Below, one piece after another: positions 16,889-29,820 of a stretch of 64,000 nt of DNA. Position numbers and translations under genes: made by a program. Below the pieces are notes generated by a model. It ran no database searches, was not told where the DNA came from, and was given only the letters and a program-made list of their open reading frames with translations. Each line of letters starts with the position of its first letter. Position 1 is the first letter of the stretch. Source of the stretch: Microbacterium thalli (lineage in GTDB: Bacteria > Actinomycetota > Actinomycetes > Actinomycetales > Microbacteriaceae); assembly GCF_028737325.1 (NCBI RefSeq), contig NZ_JAQZCH010000002.1, forward strand, positions 1,054,001 through 1,118,000, in the 5' to 3' direction.

Positions 16889-17679
16889 CACAACTCCTTC
16901 AGCACCGGACGCTCGAGGCGTGAGAAGACGAGCAGGCCGACCCCGAAGATCAGGATGCTGGTGACGGCTCCGACGATCACCGACAGCGTGTCCCACTGGT
17001 CGGGGAAGAACCCGACGCGGTAGAGCGTGAAGACGCCCGCCAGCGGATTGAAAGCGCCGATTTCCTTGAACGCGCCCGGGAGATCGGCGACGCCGTAGAT
17101 GATGGGCGACGCGTAGAAGAGGGCACGGAGTATCAGCCGGGTCGTGCGTTCGAGGTCGCCCCACAGGACGCAGAGAGGAGCGACGATGAGCCCGAGTCCC
17201 AACAGCAGGATGATCTGCAGAAGCACCGCGACGGGGAAGAACAACAGCGCCCAATTCACCGTCGCTCCACCGAAGATCGCGAACGCCGCGAGCACCGGGA
17301 GCGAGAAGAGGAACTCGATCCCCTTGCTCAGGACGATGCGGCCCACCCAGATCGAGCGCGGGATGGACGTCGAGCGGACGAGTCGCGCGTCCTTATTGAA
17401 CGCGCGCGTGAAATCCGTCACGGCCGAGTTGAACCACACCCAGGGCAGCAGCGCGGTGATGAGGAAGACGATGTACGGGTTCTCGCCGACATCACGGTGG
17501 AACACCTGGGTGAACACGAACCAGTAGATGCCGCTCATGACGAGCGGGTCGAGGACCGACCACAGGTAGCCGAGAGCGCTCGTGGAGTAGCGCACCCTCA
17601 GGTCGCGCGCCGATAGCAGCCACAGCGAGTGGAGGTAGCGCCGCGGCGATCCGGGGGCGCCGACGACGGCGGGACTCAC
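16888..17679 (-). CDS. Polysaccharide ABC exporter, permease subunit (Wzm-like)
   Basis: A 263-aa ABC-2 type permease with six membrane helices. It begins with the amphipathic SARDLRVRYSTSALGYLW segment typical of polysaccharide exporters and contains LPWVWFNSAV and FYASPIIYGVADLP. The GTG at 17679 is chosen over earlier in-frame codons because TAGGAT lies 7 nt upstream and because family alignment starts just after it. With the ATPase downstream it forms the transporter expected to flip galactan. It is transcribed toward glfT2 from its own promoter. Confidence 0.87.
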   Translation of the reverse strand: MSPAVVGAPGSPRRYLHSLWLLSARDLRVRYSTSALGYLWSVLDPLVMSGIYWFVFTQVFHRDVGENPYIVFLITALLPWVWFNSAVTDFTRAFNKDARLVRSTSIPRSIWVGRIVLSKGIEFLFSLPVLAAFAIFGGATVNWALLFFPVAVLLQIILLLGLGLIVAPLCVLWGDLERTTRLILRALFYASPIIYGVADLPGAFKEIGAFNPLAGVFTLYRVGFFPDQWDTLSVIVGAVTSILIFGVGLLVFSRLERPVLKEL

Positions 17680-17686
17680 GCGTTCG

Positions 17687-17692
17687 ATCCTA
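17687..17692 (-). promoter_or_regulatory. -10 element TAGGAT for the galactan exporter operon
   Basis: TAGGAT on the minus strand, 7 nt before the GTG at 17679. It decides the start codon and predicts a leaderless wzm-wzt transcript. Confidence 0.6.
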
Positions 17693-17725
17693 CGGTCCCG
17701 TGAGAGTCGGACTCTGTCCCGGACG

Positions 17726-19762
17726 TCACGGCAGACGCGCGAGCTGACGTTCCAGCACCGGCGCGAGCGTGCGCGCGTAGGAGCTGGAAAGGTGGTTGTC
17801 GTCGCGATAGACGGCGACGTTACCGACGACGGCGGGGCAGACGTCATCCGGGCAGATCCACTCCGTCAGGTCCACATGAGTGATGCTCTCGCGCTGCAAC
17901 ATGCGTGCCGGGTTCGCGTCCGCCAACGAGCTGCCTCGCGGCATGGAGCAACCGTCGGGGTCGTCCGACTCGATGACGCAACCGAACATGTCGTAGCCGA
18001 ATCGCGGATTGTCGCGCACGGCGATGATCGGGATGTCCGCTGCGTCCATACGGTCGATGAACCGCTCGATGCCCGGTCGGAGGCGCTCGTCCTCGTCGCC
18101 CGCGTCCGCGGCGGTGACGATGGTCATGACCGCGGACGGTTGAATCGCTTCCACGTGGCGGATGGCCGCTTCCCGCCACTGCGGGCAGAAGTCGGGGTCG
18201 AAACCGGGATCGTCGAGGCCCATGGCGCAGCCGCCGCGCACGAGCGTGATGACCCCCCAGCCGCGCTGCTCCGCGATCGGCACGAGGGCCGCCGTCATCT
18301 GCTGCGCATGCGAATCCCCGATCACGGCGATGACCTCGGTCGCGCGCTGGGTGCCGGGCATCTCAGAGCACGAGCCGTGCAGGATGTCGTCGGTGATGGC
18401 CCGCGGGCCGCTGCACTCGAGTTCGAGCTGCAGCCACTCGTCCTCGATGGCGGTCGCGAGCGGGATCATGGGAAGTGCCGGATCGGGCTCGGATACATCC
18501 TCGTCGAAGAGCACCTGCGCCCCCGGGTTCGCGATCCGCTGCTGCTCCGCGACGGTCTGCTCACGGTGCGCGGTCAGGCCCTGCCACGACGCGAGCGGGA
18601 CGATGACGACAAGCGCCGCGATGGCGACGACGGCGACCGACGGCATAACGCCTCGTTCGGCCCGCCGCCACTGTCGCACGGGGTGGTCCACGGCGAACGT
18701 CAGCAGTCGCGCGCAGACCGCGGAGGCGACGACGATCACGAGGCCGCCCATCAGGCCGACTTCGGTGCGCTCGCGAACGACGAGCCACGTGACGAGGATC
18801 GGCCAGTGCACGAGGTAGAGACCGTAGGCGTCGCGTCCGGCGAGCCGGAGCGGGCGCGACGCGAGGAATCGGGCGGGTCCGAAACCCTTGTCGCCGGTTC
18901 CCGAGAGGACGATCATCGCCGCGCAGGCCACCGGCCACAGCGCGAGGTACCCGGGGAATCCGCCCTCGACGTCGAGCACGACGCCGCACGCGAGAAGCCC
19001 GGCGATGCCCGCCCAGCCGAGGACCGCGCTCAGGATCGGCCCGAGCCGCAGGTGAGGGAGCGCGACGACCAGCAGCGATCCCGCAGCGAACTCCCAGAGC
19101 CGAGCGCCCGTGTCGAAGTACGCCAGCTGCTGGGCGGCATCCGTCCGGATGATGGAGTACCCCAACGAGACGACGAAGACCGTTCCGAAGACCATCGCGA
19201 CGACGGCGTCCGGCGACCGCCGGGATCGCCTGACAATCAGAAGGCAGATGGTGAAGAGCGCGGCCCACAGCACGAAGGCCTGCCCCTGCACCGAAAGCGA
19301 CCAGAAATGCTGCAGCGGGCTGGGCGCTTCGCCGCGGTTGTAGTAATCCACCGCGTCGGCGGCCAGAATCCAGTTCTGGACATAGAGCAAGGACGCCCAG
19401 GTCTGCTCCCAGATGGACCGCCACATCGTGCCCGGGTAGAACACGCGGGCCAGCAGGAGGACCAGCAGGAGCGTCACCGCCGCGGCGGGGAGAAGGCGCC
19501 GGAACGTGCCGACGAGCCGACGCGCGATAGCCGGTGAGGCACCGGTGTGGATACGGTGCAGGAACGTGCGCGTGAGGAAGAAGGCGGACAGCATCAGGAA
19601 GACGTCGACGCCACCCGAAACCCGCCCCAGCCAGACGTGGTAAGTCACGACGAGCAGGATGGCGACGGCGCGGAGGCCGTCGATGTCGGCGCGATACCCC
19701 CAGCGGTCCGCATCCGTCGCCGGGCGACCGCTGCTACGCAGGCGCGTCGTCACCGAACCCAC
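17726..19762 (-). CDS. Acyltransferase 3 / SGNH fusion (OafA-like glycan O-acyltransferase)
   Basis: A 678-aa protein. An acyltransferase-3 membrane domain (residues ~25-370, from YRADIDGLRAVAILLVV through ~10 helices) is followed by an extracellular SGNH hydrolase-like domain with VIAVIGDSHAQQM as its Ser block and DDNHLSSSYA carrying the terminal Asp/His pair. OafA-type fusions move acyl groups, usually acetyl, across the membrane onto exported glycans. Sitting between the galactan exporter and UDP-galactopyranose mutase, it may acylate galactan, which is inference. The GTG at 19762 follows a GAGG ribosome site and lies 11 nt after the glf stop. Confidence 0.88.
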   Translation of the reverse strand: MGSVTTRLRSSGRPATDADRWGYRADIDGLRAVAILLVVTYHVWLGRVSGGVDVFLMLSAFFLTRTFLHRIHTGASPAIARRLVGTFRRLLPAAAVTLLLVLLLARVFYPGTMWRSIWEQTWASLLYVQNWILAADAVDYYNRGEAPSPLQHFWSLSVQGQAFVLWAALFTICLLIVRRSRRSPDAVVAMVFGTVFVVSLGYSIIRTDAAQQLAYFDTGARLWEFAAGSLLVVALPHLRLGPILSAVLGWAGIAGLLACGVVLDVEGGFPGYLALWPVACAAMIVLSGTGDKGFGPARFLASRPLRLAGRDAYGLYLVHWPILVTWLVVRERTEVGLMGGLVIVVASAVCARLLTFAVDHPVRQWRRAERGVMPSVAVVAIAALVVIVPLASWQGLTAHREQTVAEQQRIANPGAQVLFDEDVSEPDPALPMIPLATAIEDEWLQLELECSGPRAITDDILHGSCSEMPGTQRATEVIAVIGDSHAQQMTAALVPIAEQRGWGVITLVRGGCAMGLDDPGFDPDFCPQWREAAIRHVEAIQPSAVMTIVTAADAGDEDERLRPGIERFIDRMDAADIPIIAVRDNPRFGYDMFGCVIESDDPDGCSMPRGSSLADANPARMLQRESITHVDLTEWICPDDVCPAVVGNVAVYRDDNHLSSSYARTLAPVLERQLARLP

Positions 19763-19772
19763 GGCGACCTCA

Positions 19773-22985
<3,213 letters not shown>

Positions 22986-22992
<7 letters not shown>

Positions 22993-24191
22993 GCGTGGCG
23001 TCGCGCCGGCCTCTCGCGGTCGCCTACGACTGCCTCTTCCCCTTCACGACCGGAGGCGGGGAACGTCAATATGCCGCGTTCGCGCGTGAGATCGTGAAGC
23101 TCGGGTACGACGTGGACTACCTCACGGCGCGTCAGTGGGACGACGACGAGAAGCTGCCGGAGTCCTTCGCCGTGATTCCCGTCACCGGACGTCTGTCCCT
23201 GTACTCGCGCGATGGCGTGCGGCGCATACCCGCAGCCCTCCGGTTCGCCGCCGGCCTGTTCCGAGCCCTCGTGAGCCGGCGCCGGCGATACAGCGCGGTC
23301 ATCGTGAGCGGGCTACCGATCTTCAACGTGTTCGCGGCTCGCCTCGCCCTGCTCGGATCGGGCACGCGTGTGGTCGTCGACTACCTCGAGGTCTGGCCGC
23401 GGCACCAATGGGTCGAGTACTCGGGGACCGTCACCGGCACCATCGCCTGGGTGCTCCAACGCGCCGCGATCGCGATGACCCCGCTGGCGACTTGCCACTC
23501 TCAGCTCAGCGCTACCCGGCTGCGAAGCGAGGGGTTGCGCTCGATGCCGGTGGTCAGCCCGGGCTTGATCGACGCCACGGTGGACGCGGGGCCGGTCGCC
23601 TCGGCGTCGCAGCCGCCTTACGTCCTCTACGTGGGGCGCCACATCCCCGATAAGCGGGTCGAGACCCTCCCGGCTGCGGTTGCCGCGGCGCGTCAACACG
23701 TCGCCGGTCTGCGCCTGGTCGTGCTCGGGCGAGGCCCGAGCGGCGATGCGGTCCGTGCTGCCGTTGCGGAGTCCCATGGCGACGAGTGGACTGCGTTCCC
23801 GGGATTCGTGGACGAGGAACGTCTCGCCGAACTGATGCACGGCGCCCTGTGCGTCGTCAATCCGTCGCGCCGCGAGGGATACGGCCTCGTCGTGGTCGAG
23901 GCCAACGCACACGGCACACCGGTCGTCCTCGTCGCCGACCCCGGCAATGCCGCTACCGAGCTCGTCGAAGCAGGGGTCAACGGCGTGGTCGCCGACTCTG
24001 CGTCGGCGGGAGACCTGTCCTCCGCCATCCGCGCCGTCGCGGACGGGGGCGACGAGCTCCGTCGCAACGCGCGCGCTTGGTACGACTCCGCCATCGAGAA
24101 CCGAACAATCCGCCGTACCGTCGAGGGAATCCTCGAAGCCCTCGAACCCCCGGGGCGCATCGCCCGGACCACGAAAGAAGACACTCCGTGA
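22986..24191 (+). CDS. Glycosyltransferase family 4
   Basis: A 401-aa GT-B enzyme. The N-terminal domain starts at LAVAYDCLFPFTTGGGERQY with the glycine-rich donor-side loop. The C-terminal domain has VLYVGRHIPDKRVETL and the EX7E motif in SRREGYGLVVVEANAHGTPVV. It is a retaining transferase using a nucleotide sugar on the cytoplasmic side. The 7-nt overlap upstream (22986-22992) and GTGA overlap downstream (24188-24191) show translational coupling. The linkage and sugar cannot be read from sequence. Confidence 0.85.
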
Positions 24192-25387
24192 CTGCTGCAT
24201 CCCCGTCCACCGAGGTCGAACTGACGATCCTCATGCCGTGCCTCAACGAGGCCGAGACGCTCGAGGTCTGCATCCGCAAGGCCCAGGGCTTCCTCGCCCG
24301 AACCGGCATCTCCGGCGAGGTCCTCATCTCGGACAACGGCAGCACGGACGGTTCGCAGGAGATCGCGCTCCGCCTCGGCGCCCGCGTATCGTCGGCCAGT
24401 CGCCGCGGCTACGGCGCAGCGCTCATCAACGGCATCGACAACGCCCGCGGGCGCTACATCATCATGGGCGACGCCGACGACAGCTACGACTTCGAGAATC
24501 TTGAGCCGTTCGTCGAGCGGCTCAGAGCGGGGGCCGACCTCGTGATGGGCAACCGTTTCGCCGGAGGCATCGCGCCGGGAGCCATGCCTCCGCTGCACAA
24601 ATACCTGGGCAACCCGGTGCTGTCGACCATCGGTCAGCTCTTCTTCCGCCCCAACGTCCGCGACTTCCACTGCGGTCTCCGCGGCTTCAACCGCGACCGG
24701 ATGCGCGCGCTGGATCTGCAGACGACGGGCATGGAATTCGCGTCCGAGATGGTGGTGAAGTCCTCGCTCGCGAAGTACCGCATCGAAGAAGTACCGACGA
24801 CTCTGAAGAAGGACGGGCGATCTCGTCCGCCGCACCTGCGCAGCTGGCACGACGGCTGGCGTCACCTGCGGTTTCTCCTCCTTTTTGCACCGCGCTGGCT
24901 TTTCGTGTACCCCGGCCTGGTAGCTTTCTTCCTCGGCGCCATCGCCGTCGCGGTCCTCGCCTTCGGGGGCGTGGAGATCGGAGGGATCGGCTTCGACGTC
25001 ACCACGATGGTCTATGCGAGCGCGCTGTGTGTGACGGGTTTCCAGGCGCTGCTGTTCTTCTGGCTGACGAAGCTGTATGCGACACAGGAGGGCTTCCTCC
25101 CGACCAGCGAACGGTACCGGCGAATCGTCGCGAAATGGTCGGCCGAACGCGGCCTACTCACCGGCGTCGCACTGTTCCTGCTCGGGATCGTCATCGGAAT
25201 CGTGCAGGTCAGTGTGTGGGGCAGCGCCGACTTCGGCCAGCAGGATGCCGCGCAGGCGGTCCGGATCGCCGTGCCGAGCGCGCTGACGATCATCCTCGGT
25301 TTCCAGACCATGATGATGAGCTTTTTCTCGGGCGTTCTGACGACCCCGCGGCGCGAACAGCGCCCCGAAGCCGTCATCGAGAGCTGA
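24188..25387 (+). CDS. GT2 glycosyltransferase with C-terminal membrane helices (polyprenyl-phosphate sugar synthase type)
   Basis: A 399-aa protein. A DPM1-like GT-A domain with ILMPCLNEAETLEVCI, SDNGSTDGS, the metal motif MGDADDSYDF and CGLRGFNRDRMRAL is followed by four membrane helices from residue ~230 (WLFVYPGLVAFFLGAIAVAVL onward). This architecture usually makes polyprenyl-phosphate-linked mannose or glucose for use by GT-C enzymes outside the cell, which would pair well with the DUF6541 protein two genes upstream. The GTG at 24188 is supported by the 4-nt overlap with the upstream gene; the stop overlaps the next ATG. Confidence 0.85.
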   Translation: MTAASPSTEVELTILMPCLNEAETLEVCIRKAQGFLARTGISGEVLISDNGSTDGSQEIALRLGARVSSASRRGYGAALINGIDNARGRYIIMGDADDSYDFENLEPFVERLRAGADLVMGNRFAGGIAPGAMPPLHKYLGNPVLSTIGQLFFRPNVRDFHCGLRGFNRDRMRALDLQTTGMEFASEMVVKSSLAKYRIEEVPTTLKKDGRSRPPHLRSWHDGWRHLRFLLLFAPRWLFVYPGLVAFFLGAIAVAVLAFGGVEIGGIGFDVTTMVYASALCVTGFQALLFFWLTKLYATQEGFLPTSERYRRIVAKWSAERGLLTGVALFLLGIVIGIVQVSVWGSADFGQQDAAQAVRIAVPSALTIILGFQTMMMSFFSGVLTTPRREQRPEAVIES

Positions 25388-26514
25388 TGCCGCCGCGGAG
25401 GGTGCTCGTCGACCTGCTGGGGTTCACCGGGTCGCGCGGCGGCACCGAGACGTACGTGCGTGAACTCACACCTCGACTGGCCGAGCGCCTCCCCCACGTT
25501 CGGTTCGCCGCGCTGACCGGACGGGTCGGAGCCGACAAGGTCCGCGGATTCTTCCCCGGGCACGTGCAGTCCCTCACCTGGGTCGGTCCCGACCCCGGCA
25601 CCTGGGCACTGGGGGCTGTCGCGGCGACTGCGGTCGTCGCACGCCGTGGGCGCGCCGACCTCGTGTGGGCCCCGGCGAACTTCGGCCCGATCTTCCGCGG
25701 GGCGCCGCGCCTGGTCACGGTGCACGACGCCATCTACGACGAGGTGCCGGGCACTTTCGTGCAGCGCGCGCAACGCACGGTCACGTCGACGCTCATGCGC
25801 CGATCCGCACAGACGGCCGACCGCGTGCTGACGGTGTCTCATGCTGCAGCCGCGAGCATCGAACGCCATCTCGGGGTCGCCCCCGAGCGCATCGCCGTGG
25901 TCCATAACGGCAGCACCGATCCGCGCCCCGTCGACGACCCGCGGGCCGCCTTGATCGCACTCGACCTCCCGAAGAACCGACCGGTCATTCTGAGCGTTGG
26001 CAATCGGATGCCGCACAAGAACTTCGTCGGACTGCTGGAGGCGCTTGCGACGCTTCCCGCCCAGGCGCGTCCGCTGACCGTGATCGCCGGAAGCCGGCTC
26101 CCCGACCCGCTTACGGACGACGTCTCGCGACTCGGGCTCGACGGCGACGTCCTCCTGCCGGGGTGGGTAAGCGACAACCAGCTCGAAGCACTGTTCCAAG
26201 TCGCCGACCTCTACGTCTGCGCCTCCCTTGTCGAAGGATTCGGGTTGCCGGTGATCGATGCGTTGAGACGTGATGTCCCTGTCCTCGCCAACGACGTACC
26301 GGTGCTGCGCGAGGTCGGCGGCGATGCCGCCCGATATGCAGACGCAACGAGTCCGGAGCAGTTCGGCACCGCGATCACCAGGGCCCTCAACGAGCCCGCG
26401 GACGCCGCCGCACGCGCGGCCGCGAAGGGATGGGCCGCACGATTCACGTGGGACGATGCGGCGGACGCGACGGCCGCCGTCCTCGAGGCGACTCTCGCGG
26501 GGACCTCACGGTGA
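25387..26514 (+). CDS. Glycosyltransferase family 4
   Basis: A 375-aa GT-B enzyme beginning VLVDLLGFTGSRGGTETYV. It contains APANFGPIFRGAPRLVTVHD and VLTVSHAAAASIERHLGV in the first half, and LSVGNRMPHKNFVGLLEAL and EGFGLPVIDALRRDVPVL in the second. The EX7E motif is EX7D here, a conservative change also seen in some active members. The ATG overlaps the preceding stop by 1 nt (TGATG) and the stop overlaps the flippase GTG by 4 nt. The layout resembles mannosyl- and rhamnosyltransferases of capsule loci; the sugar is not determined. Confidence 0.85.
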   Translation: MPPRRVLVDLLGFTGSRGGTETYVRELTPRLAERLPHVRFAALTGRVGADKVRGFFPGHVQSLTWVGPDPGTWALGAVAATAVVARRGRADLVWAPANFGPIFRGAPRLVTVHDAIYDEVPGTFVQRAQRTVTSTLMRRSAQTADRVLTVSHAAAASIERHLGVAPERIAVVHNGSTDPRPVDDPRAALIALDLPKNRPVILSVGNRMPHKNFVGLLEALATLPAQARPLTVIAGSRLPDPLTDDVSRLGLDGDVLLPGWVSDNQLEALFQVADLYVCASLVEGFGLPVIDALRRDVPVLANDVPVLREVGGDAARYADATSPEQFGTAITRALNEPADAAARAAAKGWAARFTWDDAADATAAVLEATLAGTSR

Positions 26515-27755
26515 GTGCTGCGCCCTCGATGAAGCGCCGTCTGCTCGGCTTCCTTCTCGTGCCGGCGATCGCCGCCCTCTCTCCGATCATCGCCCTTCCG
26601 GCCGTCACCACGATCGCGGGGCCCGGCGGGTGGGCGAGCGCGATCGCGGGCGAGTCCATCGGCACGTTCGCCGCCATCGCTATCGGGTGGGGGTGGGCCA
26701 CGATCGGCCCCGCGTTGATCTCGGTCGCGGCGGGCGACGACGAGCGCGCCAAGCTCTATCGCGAGTCGATCGCGGTGCGCCTGTCGATCTCGATCCTGGC
26801 TCTGCCCGCCCTGGCGGTCATCTGCTGGCTGATCGCGACGCCGGGCTCCGAATGGCTCACGATCCTGATGGGGATGCAGGGTGCGCTTATCGCCCTGTCC
26901 TTCACTTGGTTCTGCGCCGGGGTGGGGGACCCTCGCACCATCGTCGTCTACGACGCGGCACCACGCCTGCTCGCGAACCTCGCGGCGGCCGGCCTCGTGC
27001 TCTCGACGGGCACTGTGGTGCTCTATCCCCTCGCGGGCATCCTCGTCACGCTGGTCGGCACCTCCATCTTCACGGTTCGGCTGCTCCGCAGGCATCCCGG
27101 TCCCTGGCCGCGACCCCGAGATCTGCCGCGCCTCCTGCGCTCGAACCTGTCCGTCGCTCTCAACGATGCGGGGCTGAGCGGCTACTCGAGCGTCCCGGCC
27201 CCGATCGTCAACGTCACGGCGGCGCCCGTCGCCGCGGCTGGTTACGCCACGGGCGACAAGATGATGAAGCTCGGACAGTTCATCCCGATGACGCTGGCGA
27301 ATGCTCTGCAGGCGTGGGTCGGCGAGGCGCATGGCAGCGATCGGGGCCGCCGGATGACGATTGCGATCGGCTTGGCGACCGCCACAGGTATCGCCGGATG
27401 GGCTGGCCTCGCATTGGTCGGCCCCTGGCTGACGAGCGTGTACCTGCCCAACGCACCGGCACCGTTCGAGATTCTCGTCGTGCTGGGCGCTGTGTTCTTC
27501 TTCTTCTCGATCCGCACGGCCGTGGCTCGCCTGGTGCTCTTCCCCGCCGGGCAGGCGGGCGCGGTCATGCGCGCAACGTTGATCGCCACCGCCCTCGGGA
27601 TCCCGCTGATGATCGGGCTCGGCATCGCCTGGGGCCCGGTCGGCGCGGCACTGGGCTACGCCGTCACCGAGGGAGCGGCCGCAGCTCTCCTCATCCGCCG
27701 GTGCCTGAACGTTCTGCGCGATCTTCGCCACACTCCCCTCGAGCCGGCGCCGTGA
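26511..27755 (+). CDS. Wzx-like polysaccharide flippase (MOP superfamily), first copy
   Basis: A 414-aa membrane protein with 12 helices in the polysaccharide-transporter pattern. Landmarks are SPIIALPAVTTIAGPGGWAS at the start, an inner-loop RRHPGPWPRPRDLPRLLRSN, and NAPAPFEILVVLGAVFFFFS late in the protein. Flippases of this kind turn over undecaprenyl-diphosphate oligosaccharides for assembly by Wzy polymerases. The GTG start overlaps the preceding stop (GTGA at 26511-26514). It is more diverged than most Wzx proteins, so the assignment rests on topology and context. Confidence 0.75.
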   Translation: MSAAPSMKRRLLGFLLVPAIAALSPIIALPAVTTIAGPGGWASAIAGESIGTFAAIAIGWGWATIGPALISVAAGDDERAKLYRESIAVRLSISILALPALAVICWLIATPGSEWLTILMGMQGALIALSFTWFCAGVGDPRTIVVYDAAPRLLANLAAAGLVLSTGTVVLYPLAGILVTLVGTSIFTVRLLRRHPGPWPRPRDLPRLLRSNLSVALNDAGLSGYSSVPAPIVNVTAAPVAAAGYATGDKMMKLGQFIPMTLANALQAWVGEAHGSDRGRRMTIAIGLATATGIAGWAGLALVGPWLTSVYLPNAPAPFEILVVLGAVFFFFSIRTAVARLVLFPAGQAGAVMRATLIATALGIPLMIGLGIAWGPVGAALGYAVTEGAAAALLIRRCLNVLRDLRHTPLEPAP

Positions 27756-27792
27756 GCGCCGCTCGCGCGGCTTCATCCGAAAGGACCGCACG

Positions 27793-28857
27793 ATGACCAT
27801 CGCCGTTAACGGCCGCTTCCTCATCGACTCATTCGGCGGCGTGCGCCGCTTCGCCACGGAGCTCACCGAGCATCTTGCGCAGTCACGCGACGATGTCGTG
27901 CTGCTGGTTCCCGCGTCGGCCGATGTCTCGGGCATCGACGGCGTCCGCATCGAGACCGTTGGCCGATCGGCAGGACCCGTCTGGGAACAGCTCGAACTCC
28001 CCCGCTGGCTTCGCCGGCACGGTTCCCCCGTCCTGCTGAACCTGGCGAACATCGCCCCCGTGGCGTATCGGAACCAGTTCACGGTCCTCCACGACATCGC
28101 CCCGACGATTCGCCCCCAGGACTTCACGTTCCTCTTCCGGGCGCAATGGCACCTCGCCGTGCGTTTCGGGATGCTGCGCCGAGGCCAGCGGCTCGTGACG
28201 GTGAGTCATGCGTCGCAGCGCGAGATCGCCGGACGGTTCCGCGTGCCGCCCGAGACGATCGATGTGGTCTACGAGGGAGCTGACAGTCTGGGATCGCCGG
28301 ATGCGACGCGCCCGAGGCCCGACGACGCCGAGCTCCGCTTCGTCGCCTTCGGACGCCACGGCGCCGCGAAGAACACCCGCGCCGTCATCGACGCGCTCAG
28401 CCACGTCGATGACGATGCACCGATCGTCGTCGAGTTCGTCGGCAGGCTCGATCCTGACCTCGAACCCTACGCGGCTGAGAAGGGCATCCCGCCGCAGCGC
28501 ATCCGCTGGCGCGGCCCGGTGTCCGACTCCGAACTCGCGGGAGTCTTCGCCGACGCCGACGGGTTCGTGTGGCCGTCCTTCCACGAGGGGTTCGGGCTGC
28601 CGCCTCTTGAAGCGCAGAGCTATGGAGCTCCCGTCGTCGCCTCCGACATCCCCATCAACCGCGAGATCCTGCAGGACTCGGCCCTCTACTTCCCCGCCGC
28701 CGAGCCTGCCGCCCTCGGCGCGCTCATGATGGAACTCGTTCGGGACCCTGCCCGTCGGACCGACCTGCGCGAACGCAGCCGACGCAACGCAGAACGATTC
28801 ACCTGGGCGTCCACGACGACCGCGTGGAACGCGTTGCTGGACGAGAACCGGAGCTGA
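27793..28857 (+). CDS. Glycosyltransferase family 4 (mannosyltransferase-like)
   Basis: A 354-aa GT-B enzyme with GRFLIDSFGGVRRFATEL near the N-terminus, NLANIAPVAYRNQFTVLHD and VTVSHASQREIAGRFRVPP mid-protein, FGRHGAAKNTRAVIDAL starting the second domain, and an intact EX7E motif in FHEGFGLPPLEAQSYGAPVV. The AAAGGA ribosome site lies 8 nt before the ATG at 27793, so unlike its upstream neighbours it is translated independently. It belongs to the group that includes mannosyltransferases of O-antigen loci. Confidence 0.85.
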   Translation: MTIAVNGRFLIDSFGGVRRFATELTEHLAQSRDDVVLLVPASADVSGIDGVRIETVGRSAGPVWEQLELPRWLRRHGSPVLLNLANIAPVAYRNQFTVLHDIAPTIRPQDFTFLFRAQWHLAVRFGMLRRGQRLVTVSHASQREIAGRFRVPPETIDVVYEGADSLGSPDATRPRPDDAELRFVAFGRHGAAKNTRAVIDALSHVDDDAPIVVEFVGRLDPDLEPYAAEKGIPPQRIRWRGPVSDSELAGVFADADGFVWPSFHEGFGLPPLEAQSYGAPVVASDIPINREILQDSALYFPAAEPAALGALMMELVRDPARRTDLRERSRRNAERFTWASTTTAWNALLDENRS

Positions 28858-28906
28858 GCTCGGTGGGATTGCGTATCGACCCCGCCGACAGGAGACAATC
28901 GGAAGC

Positions 28907-29788
28907 GTGAACCTCGGCTTCGTCGTGACGACCCTGGGCCGCCTCGGCCCGCTCCGTACCCTGCTCGACTCCCTCGAGCCGCAACTGAGCGACGGTGACG
29001 CGGTCGCCATCGTTGCTCAGGGCGAACAGGACGAGGTCGCCACCCTCGTCGCCGAATACGCGGGCCGCGGGATGGCCGTGACCGCCGCCACCTCCGCCCG
29101 TGGCGCCTCACTCGGCCGGAACACCGGCGTGGCGGCACTGCCCCCGGGCGAACGGGTCGTGACGTTCCCCAACGACAACACGGTCTACCCGGCAGGGACG
29201 GTGGACGCGCTGCACGCCGCGGTCGACAGAGACGACTTCCTCGCCGGCGGTTTCACGTCGTGGGACGAGCGGGGCCCGAAGACCACGCTGCCCGCGCCGG
29301 GGACGCCCCTCGACCGGTTCAACGTCTGGGCCGTCATCGAGATGGGCATCCTCATGCGCCGATCGCTCTTCGACGCCGTCGGCGGCTTCGACGAGCGGCT
29401 CGGCCCGGGCGCCGCCACCCCGTGGCAGGTCGCCGAGGGCACCGACCTCCTCCTGCGAGCGCTCGCGCATGAGCCGCGCCTGACGCACGACTTCCGCTGG
29501 CTGCCTGCGGACGTCCACGTCGACGGCATCTCGACCGGCTTCGGACTGACCACCGCCGAACGACGCCGCAAGCTCCGGGCCTACGGCCGCGGCACCGCCC
29601 GCATTCTCGGGGTGCACGGCTACCCGTTGTGGTGGCGGTTCGCCTTCACGGGCGCCGGGCTGCTCTACGGAGTGCGCAATCCCGCACCCATCACCATCGG
29701 CGACGGCTGGCCGATGTTCGTCGGACGCCTCGAAGGTCAGCTCGGTCGCACCTTCGGCCAGGCACGGATGGTCTCGACAACCCGCTGA
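28907..29788 (+). CDS. GT2-like glycosyltransferase with altered metal motif
   Basis: A 293-aa protein with a GT-A core. It has FVVTTLGRLGPLRTLLDSL at the N-terminus, SARGASLGRNTGVAAL, then FPNDNTVYPAG where relatives carry an FPDDD-type metal motif, and later GTDLLLRALA. The substitution of two of three acidic residues (NDN) makes metal-dependent catalysis doubtful, although some GT-A enzymes work with one Asp. The GTG at 28907 follows GACAAT by 7 nt, which could be a weak leaderless promoter. It lies 49 nt after the preceding glycosyltransferase. Confidence 0.7.
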   Translation: MNLGFVVTTLGRLGPLRTLLDSLEPQLSDGDAVAIVAQGEQDEVATLVAEYAGRGMAVTAATSARGASLGRNTGVAALPPGERVVTFPNDNTVYPAGTVDALHAAVDRDDFLAGGFTSWDERGPKTTLPAPGTPLDRFNVWAVIEMGILMRRSLFDAVGGFDERLGPGAATPWQVAEGTDLLLRALAHEPRLTHDFRWLPADVHVDGISTGFGLTTAERRRKLRAYGRGTARILGVHGYPLWWRFAFTGAGLLYGVRNPAPITIGDGWPMFVGRLEGQLGRTFGQARMVSTTR

Positions 29789-29808
29789 GTCGCAGGATGC
29801 CGCGCTGA

Positions 29809-29814
29809 TAGGCT
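29809..29814 (+). promoter_or_regulatory. -10 element TAGGCT for the UDP-xylose synthase gene
   Basis: TAGGCT, 6 nt, then GTG at 29821. It supports an internal leaderless promoter and the GTG start. Confidence 0.55.
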
Positions 29815-29820
29815 TCCGAA

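Noticed and set aside
16160..17023. + strand open frame opposite the Wzt gene
   Set aside because: The reverse strand carries intact Walker motifs; the + frame is a mirror of them.
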